Part shown: positions 32,901 to 36,022 of the stretch, one piece after another
How the letters are laid out: each line of letters starts with the position of its first letter
Numbering within the stretch: position 1 is the stretch's first letter
DNA from: an uncultured Caryophanales bacterium
Lineage (GTDB): Bacteria; Bacillota_I; Bacilli_A; RFN20; CAG-826
NCBI GenBank assembly: GCA_902464635.1
Contig: CABQKC010000019.1
Location: 1 to 36,022 of the forward strand
Reading direction: 5' to 3'
DNA: 36,022 nucleotides
Notes under the pieces: generated by a model
The model's input: the letters and a program-made list of their open reading frames with translations, nothing else
Told to the model about the DNA's origin: nothing
Database searches by the model: none
Position numbers and translations under genes: made by a program

Positions 32901-34467
32901 TGATTTGCCTGATAAAGTTTGTCCTGAATGTGGGACCAAGATGAAGCAAGATGGACAAAATATTCCATTTGAAACATTCTTAGGATTCTCTGCTGATAAG
33001 GTTCCTGATATCGACTTGAATTTCGAAGATGAATCGCAGCACAAAGCACATAATTACACGAAGATATTGCTAGGTGAAAATAACGTATTTAGGGCAGGCA
33101 CTATCGAAACCGTTGCCGAAAAGACTGCCTATGGTTTCGTTAGGGGCTATTTTGAACGTATTGGGAAGAATCCTGATTCGATAAACCCAGCCTATATTGC
33201 TTCTATCGCATCTAGATGCCAGGGAGTTAAACGCACGACTGGCCAGCATCCTGGCGGTATTGTTGTTGTTCCATCAAATATGTCTATTTTTGATTTTACC
33301 GCCGTACAGCATCCTGCAGATGATTTAGAATCTGAATGGCTTACAACCCATTACGATTTCCGCTCCATGCATGATGAAATATTAAAACTAGATATTCTAG
33401 GTCACGTTGACCCAATGGCCATGCGTTATTATAGGGATTTAACAGGCGTGAAAATCGAAGATATCCCGATGAATGACCCTAAGGTACTATCTTTATTTGT
33501 ATCTCCTGATGCATTGAAGTTACATTCAAATTATCTTGGACTTAAAACAGGTGCTTCTGCCTTGCCTGAATTTGGTACTGACTTGGCCCAGCGAATGTTA
33601 ATGGAATCTAATCCAAAGACATTTAATGACTTGCTTATTATTTCTGGTTTGGCCCATGGTACTAATGTTTGGAGTGGTAATGCCGAAGATTTAATCTTAA
33701 ATGGAGTAACTGACCTAAATGGTGTCATTGGATGTCGTGATGATATCATGACCTATCTTATTTCCATGGGTGTCCCATCTAATATGTCTTTCAAGATCAT
33801 GGAAGATGTTAGAAAGGGTAGGGGATTAAAACCTGAATACGAAGCTAAGATGGTCGAACAAAAGATCCCTCAATATTACATTGAATCTTGTAAGAAGATT
33901 AAGTATTTATTCCCTAGAGGCCATGCGACTGCCTATGTCATGATGGCGGTTAGGGTTGCCTATTTTAAACTTTATTATCCTCTTGAATTCTATGCCGTCT
34001 TCTTCTCGGTTAGAAGTGATGATTATGACATTAAATCTATGATAGAAGGCGAAGATGCCATCAAGGCTAAAATTGAAGAACTTAGGGCTAGGATGGATGA
34101 TAGGTCTAATCCACTTAAGAATAAGGAAATAAATATCTATAAGACTCTTCTAATTGCCTTGGAGATGGTAGAAAGAGGATATAAATTCGAGAATATCGAT
34201 TTATATAAATCCGATGCCCAAATGTTTGTAGTCGATCATGAAAACAAAGCCTTGATACCGCCTTTTTCGGTTGTTGATGGATTAGGTTTGGCAGCTGCCC
34301 AATCTATTGTGGATGCTAGATCAGATGGAAGGAAATTTCTTTCAAAAGAAGACATCCTAAAAAGAGCGAACAAGCTTAATTCAACTAATTTGAATGATTT
34401 GGAAAAGCTTGGTGTCTTAAAAGGATTAGGTGAGACTAACCAAATGTCTTTGTTTGAATTCTTCTAA
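29950..34467 (+). CDS. polC: DNA polymerase III PolC-type, replicative alpha subunit
   Basis: PolC is the main replicative polymerase of low-GC Gram-positives, with built-in 3-prime to 5-prime proofreading. The 1505-residue protein has an N-terminal region and OB fold, a PHP domain starting HLHTN (about 347) that is interrupted by a DEDDh exonuclease beginning FDTETTG (Asp434), and the C-family palm with Asp1020 and Asp1022 in PDIDLNF. A zinc-binding set is formed by C966, C969, C991 and C994. The residues after DLNF read EDE rather than the usual SGE. The ATG at 29950 follows AAGGAGG (29936-29942); a TTG six codons upstream is rejected. The C-terminus ends in QMSLFEFF, a beta-clamp-binding-like motif. 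Confidence 0.98.
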   Translation: MQKKMLRFFNSIGFADEASLFDMDFASIKMDLKNPKQVNMTIKKNSPWRYDLLEKFVMALGNVSYPYSLEFEYPSINDEDVFSLLKGYLSVSYFGISDPIYEIQDGSLIFIANNDDKEIKELATSFSSLLEFVCYPYKVEVRNENKQKEEAPVVIKEEIQVNEENYCMEESSKGVVIEEPDAETKEVKEEPKKEMDEGEATLIEELDRNLAKMKEEREFQRTWKKGDYHPYDSLDDLFRAPLCNVDVVGTIFEGSSRMTKTSKISATLGIYDSSNAINVKAWESKSLKAEELTKYAEKGIGTRIRVRGALMIDKFTSSKVINAHYIDVLPPAELRTDPYPEKRVELHLHTNLSNMDAVCTMDKYCATAKNMGMDAIAVTDHGVVQAFPAAQAAAKKYGLKMIYGSELYMVDLRQKYIFNPANIPLKSARYCVFDTETTGLSARYDKIIEIGGIIVENGRVVDRLNQYIDPEMHISDDSTRVHHITDDMVKGKPTIEEFLPKILEFFGDCILVAHNATFDVGFINAALERAGKPPLANPIIDTIPISHYLFPEAGRHSEGAMLRNLGLKIYNEEDAHEAVYDATALNEGWQEIILRLDKEHPGITHADLDSLNIELPPKEDKDKPDYQARLNKFRAYVRHLHSYHCIALAKNQQGLKDLYRIITEGHVSYFAGVPRTPRELITKYRENLLIGSACFNSEIFEMASTRDISVLADAMKFYDYIEIQPIENYSYLLDMGRVASKEHLISLLKDIVAAAKLANKPVVATGDCHYLDKEDKILRDIYIYAKAIGGGAHPLNPPARANKPLFENPDQHFRSTQEMIDSFKTWMDEEEAKKIIVDNSRMIASQIEQCIPVSDDLFAPNENLPHSDLKIRELCESNFKARYCGNTNPEVIKRIGEVKARLDKELNGIIDNGYAVTYYIAHCLIKMANDEPEHYIVGSRGSVGSSFAATMADITEVNALPPHYLCPHCHYFEWADPIKYKSGFDLPDKVCPECGTKMKQDGQNIPFETFLGFSADKVPDIDLNFEDESQHKAHNYTKILLGENNVFRAGTIETVAEKTAYGFVRGYFERIGKNPDSINPAYIASIASRCQGVKRTTGQHPGGIVVVPSNMSIFDFTAVQHPADDLESEWLTTHYDFRSMHDEILKLDILGHVDPMAMRYYRDLTGVKIEDIPMNDPKVLSLFVSPDALKLHSNYLGLKTGASALPEFGTDLAQRMLMESNPKTFNDLLIISGLAHGTNVWSGNAEDLILNGVTDLNGVIGCRDDIMTYLISMGVPSNMSFKIMEDVRKGRGLKPEYEAKMVEQKIPQYYIESCKKIKYLFPRGHATAYVMMAVRVAYFKLYYPLEFYAVFFSVRSDDYDIKSMIEGEDAIKAKIEELRARMDDRSNPLKNKEINIYKTLLIALEMVERGYKFENIDLYKSDAQMFVVDHENKALIPPFSVVDGLGLAAAQSIVDARSDGRKFLSKEDILKRANKLNSTNLNDLEKLGVLKGLGETNQMSLFEFF

Positions 34468-34502
34468 TTATTTATTATACTATCTAACGGCCTATTTAGG
34501 CC
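34454..34502 (+). promoter_or_regulatory. tRNA-Pro promoter and 5-prime leader hairpin
   Basis: TTGAAT (34454-34459), 16-bp spacer, TATACT (34476-34481) is a plausible promoter overlapping the polC 3-prime end. The start would be near 34488, and the short pre-tRNA leader is a perfect palindrome (34489-34502) that can fold into a hairpin. No T run follows it, so it does not look like a terminator for polC. Confidence 0.6.
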
Positions 34503-34505
34503 TAT

Positions 34506-34582
34506 CGGGACGTAGCACAGCTTGGTAGTGCGCCTGGTTCGGGACCAGGAGGTCGTGGGTTCGAATCCCATCGTTCCGACCA
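34506..34582 (+). tRNA. tRNA-Pro (anticodon CGG)
   Basis: A full cloverleaf is visible: acceptor CGGGACG (34506-34512) pairs with CGTTCCG (34572-34578, one G-U), the D arm contains TTGGTAG, the anticodon stem CCTGG/CCAGG encloses TTCGGGA (anticodon CGG, with G37 as expected for TrmD modification), and the T arm contains GGTTCGAATCC. The CCA end is encoded. It lies at the border between the core operon and accessory genes. Confidence 0.95.
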
Positions 34583-34595
34583 TTAAGAAAATTGT

Positions 34596-34624
34596 GAGAT
34601 GATACTAAGCTTCATCTCTTTTTT
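34596..34624 (+). terminator. Intrinsic terminator after tRNA-Pro
   Basis: GAGATGA (34596-34602) pairs with TCATCTC (34612-34618), 9-nt loop, followed by six T residues. Confidence 0.88.
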
Positions 34625-34643
34625 CTATTTAAGGTAGAAAGAA

Positions 34644-34680
34644 TGGTATAAAATTGGTAGAATAATAATGATAAAAGGAG
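34644..34680 (+). promoter_or_regulatory. Promoter and ribosome site of the KilA-N gene
   Basis: TG (34644-34645), one base and TATAAA (34647-34652) form an extended -10 box. AAGGAG (34675-34680) lies 8 nt before the ATG at 34689. Confidence 0.65.
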
Positions 34681-34688
34681 AAACTTTT

Positions 34689-35513
34689 ATGAATAAAATC
34701 ACTGTTAAAAATATTGAAATTAATGTTACTGGTATTGAAGATGATGATTTTATTAGTCTAACTGATATAGCTCGATTTAAAAACGAGGAAGATCCTAATG
34801 CTGTTATAGCTAATTGGATTAGAAGAGTAGATTCTCTCCAGTATTTAACAATTTGGGAACGTCTTAATAATGAGAATTTTAAACCCACCGATTTCGAGGG
34901 GTTTAGAAGTAAACCTGGAGAAAATGCCTTCACTATTTCACCAAAGAAATGGATAGAAATTACAAACGCCATTGGAATAAAAGTAAAATCCGGCCGACAT
35001 GGTGGCGGTACATTTGCTCATCGCGATATTGCATTAGAATTTGCTTCTTGGATTTCTGCCGAAGTTAAACTTTATATAATTAAGGAATTCCAACGACTAA
35101 AGATTCAGGAATCTGAACAGCTTGAGTGGCACGGGAAGAGACTACTAACTAAACTTAATTATTTAATCCACACAGACGCTGCTAAAGAATATTTGGTTCC
35201 TGTTGAATTATCAAACGAACAAAAAAGTTACATTTATGCAAATGAAGCAGATCTTTTAAATGCTGCTTTATTTGGTAAAACAGCTAAAGAATGGAGAGAA
35301 ACAAATACTGGCAAAGAAGGAAATATTAGAGATTACGCAAGCACTATTGAATTAGCAATACTTAGCAATCTTGAATATTTAAACTCTATGCTCGTTTCTC
35401 AAAAGTTATCTCAAAAAGATAGATTAGTTCTTCTTAATAAAGAAGCGAATAGAGAAAAAGAATTGTTCAATAAAAATAATGTTAAATCAATAAAACGAAT
35501 CGAAAGGAAATAA
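34689..35513 (+). CDS. KilA-N domain protein
   Basis: The 274-residue protein carries a KilA-N domain (about 5-125), a DNA-binding-type domain common in phages, nucleocytoplasmic viruses and genomic islands. Typical segments are DFISLTDIARFKNEEDPNAVIANWIR, the FTISPKKWIEITNAIGI helix and the GRHGGGTFAHRDIALEFASWIS signature, followed by helical C-terminal half with NEADLLNAALFGKTAKEWRE. No catalytic function is visible. The ATG at 34689 has AAGGAG upstream; an ATG 21 bases earlier is less likely. A 28-bp piece of its coding sequence is repeated in inverted orientation just after the gene. It begins the accessory region after tRNA-Pro and probably arrived by transfer. Confidence 0.9.
   Translation: MNKITVKNIEINVTGIEDDDFISLTDIARFKNEEDPNAVIANWIRRVDSLQYLTIWERLNNENFKPTDFEGFRSKPGENAFTISPKKWIEITNAIGIKVKSGRHGGGTFAHRDIALEFASWISAEVKLYIIKEFQRLKIQESEQLEWHGKRLLTKLNYLIHTDAAKEYLVPVELSNEQKSYIYANEADLLNAALFGKTAKEWRETNTGKEGNIRDYASTIELAILSNLEYLNSMLVSQKLSQKDRLVLLNKEANREKELFNKNNVKSIKRIERK
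34879..34906 (+). repeat. Inverted repeat copy 1, inside the KilA-N gene
   Basis: These 28 bases match the reverse complement of 35511-35538 at 27 of 28 positions (only the eighth base of copy 2 differs). The segment encodes part of FKPTDFEGF in the KilA-N domain. Confidence 0.9.
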
Positions 35514-35538
35514 ACCCTTCGAAATCGGTGGGTTTAAA
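35511..35538 (-). repeat. Inverted repeat copy 2, after the KilA-N gene
   Basis: This copy starts at the KilA-N stop codon and lies 604 bases beyond copy 1 in opposite orientation. It is itself hairpin-prone: TAAACCC at 35511-35517 pairs with GGGTTTA at 35530-35536. Confidence 0.9.
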
Positions 35539-35562
35539 CTGGTCGAATTCGACGCGGTTAAA
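35533..35562 (+). promoter_or_regulatory. Near-palindrome (30 bp) before the XRE-acetyltransferase gene
   Basis: Twelve of 15 base pairs are complementary around the centre, including a perfect 12-bp palindrome GTCGAATTCGAC (35542-35553). It overlaps copy 2 of the inverted repeat by six bases and ends inside the ribosome site (AAAGGAGG). It could be an operator for the XRE or KilA-N protein or an RNA hairpin masking the ribosome site. No promoter box is recognisable in this gap. Confidence 0.5.
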
Positions 35563-35571
35563 GGAGGACTT

Positions 35572-36022
35572 ATGGCATACAAAGTATTGGGAGATAGAAT
35601 CAAGAAAATCCGCTTAGACAACAATATGTCTCAGCAGGAATTCGCTGAGGCTTTAGGCTACACCCACAAATCAATGATTAATAAATTGGAAACGGGATTG
35701 ACCGACATGTCTTTTGACAAGGTCATTAAGTTGATTCTTGAATTCAAGGTAAATGCAAATGAATTCTTGGATTTATCGGACAAAGATAGCAATGGTTTAA
35801 TGTATCGAGCAGAAAAGATGGATAAACCAGACTGGAGAAGGATTCACCCCCTAAAATCCAAGGATGAAAGTGTGGTTTATATTAGGCCGACATTGATAGA
35901 TTGCCCAAATATCAAGGTGGGTGAATATACGTATTTTGATGGCCAAAACTTCCAAAAGCACGTAACCCATCATTATGACTTTATGGGTGATAAATTGATT
36001 ATTGGTAAGTTCTGCCAAATAG
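35572..36022 (+). CDS. XRE-type HTH fused to Vat/CatB-like acetyltransferase (partial, runs off the window)
   Basis: The first 150 residues are visible and the frame is open at the window end. Residues about 6-58 form an XRE/Cro helix-turn-helix (GDRIKKIRLDNNMSQQEFAEAL, then YTHKSMINKLETG). After a linker, residues about 83-150 match the start of Vat-type xenobiotic acetyltransferases: PDWRRIHPLK, RPTLIDCPNIKVGEYTYFDG, FQKHVTHHYDFMGDKLIIGKFCQI, the opening coils of the left-handed beta-helix. The catalytic histidine expected in an NGANH motif lies beyond the window. Vat enzymes O-acetylate streptogramin A; relatives act on other substrates, so drug resistance is not established. AAAGGAGG precedes the ATG. 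Confidence 0.85.
   Translation, partial: MAYKVLGDRIKKIRLDNNMSQQEFAEALGYTHKSMINKLETGLTDMSFDKVIKLILEFKVNANEFLDLSDKDSNGLMYRAEKMDKPDWRRIHPLKSKDESVVYIRPTLIDCPNIKVGEYTYFDGQNFQKHVTHHYDFMGDKLIIGKFCQI

Noticed and set aside
33001..33035. PolC active-site variant EDE after PDIDLNF as a loss of function.
   Set aside because: The catalytic aspartates are intact and the rest of the palm is well conserved; the change is probably lineage variation.
34489..34502. Perfect palindrome after polC as a terminator.
   Set aside because: No T run follows and it lies between a promoter and the tRNA, so it is better explained as part of the tRNA precursor leader.
1..36022. CRISPR arrays, rRNA genes and tandem spacer-like repeats.
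   Set aside because: No regularly spaced repeats or rRNA-like segments were seen; the only tandem repeat noted is the two-copy 12-bp element at 10810-10833.

Overview
The window is a stretch of chromosome from a low-GC, PolC-containing member of the Firmicutes/Bacilli, perhaps an Erysipelotrichales, RF39 or Mollicutes-neighbour lineage. That placement is inferred from gene order, A+T bias and heavy AGA/AGG use, not from a database search. UGA serves as a stop codon (for example rbgA, cdsA, trmD), so the standard bacterial code applies and this is not a Mycoplasma-type code.

Layout. 1-1483 is an IS110-family insertion sequence with a long non-coding left flank. 1573-6940 is recG, then rnc-ftsY-ylxM-ffh. 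6950-9510 adds a two-TM envelope protein and a LemA protein directly behind ffh. 9637-10795 (minus strand) is a HepT/MntA (HEPN/MNT) toxin-antitoxin pair of unusual domain make-up. 10855-12717 (minus strand) is rpsP-khpA-rimM-trmD, inverted relative to the usual Bacillus order. 12958-13305 is rplS on the plus strand behind a structured leader, followed by a PfkB sugar kinase. 14508-21214 onward is lepB-rbgA-rnhB, dprA, and topA-trmFO-xerC (to 22124). 22291-25543 is rpsB-tsf, then pyrH-frr. 25620-34467 is uppS-cdsA-dxr-rseP-polC. A tRNA-Pro (34506-34582) closes the core block. Beyond it lie accessory genes: a KilA-N protein and the start of an XRE-HTH/Vat-type acetyltransferase fusion that runs off the window.

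How the genes work together. Most of the window is the conserved translation, secretion, DNA-maintenance and lipid/isoprenoid block of Firmicutes: SRP targeting (FtsY, Ffh), ribosome parts and maturation (S16, L19, S2, RimM, RbgA, KhpA), tRNA modification (TrmD, TrmFO), elongation and recycling (EF-Ts, RRF), topology and recombination (TopA, RecG, XerC, DprA), membrane synthesis (UppS, CdsA, Dxr), proteolysis (LepB, RseP, RNase III for RNA) and replication (PolC). The block is compact, with many ATGA or TAATG overlaps, and lacks several genes that normally sit here (smc, the fapR-plsX-fab genes, hslVU-codY).

Points most worth a second look: (1) a HepT toxin whose C-terminal half resembles a short Firmicute inorganic-pyrophosphatase-like domain, paired with an MntA antitoxin carrying a RelB-like ribbon-helix-helix domain and preceded by a perfect 12-bp tandem operator-like repeat; (2) several operons (rnc, lepB, topA, uppS, mntA, probably recG) whose -10 box lies only 6-11 nt before the ATG, implying leaderless or nearly leaderless mRNAs, whereas the ribosomal-protein and translation-factor operons have normal Shine-Dalgarno leaders; (3) a 28-bp segment of the KilA-N gene repeated in inverted orientation (27/28 identical) just after the same gene, next to a second large near-palindrome; (4) an intrinsic terminator between khpA and rimM; (5) a compact three-way-junction terminator between two convergent operons.
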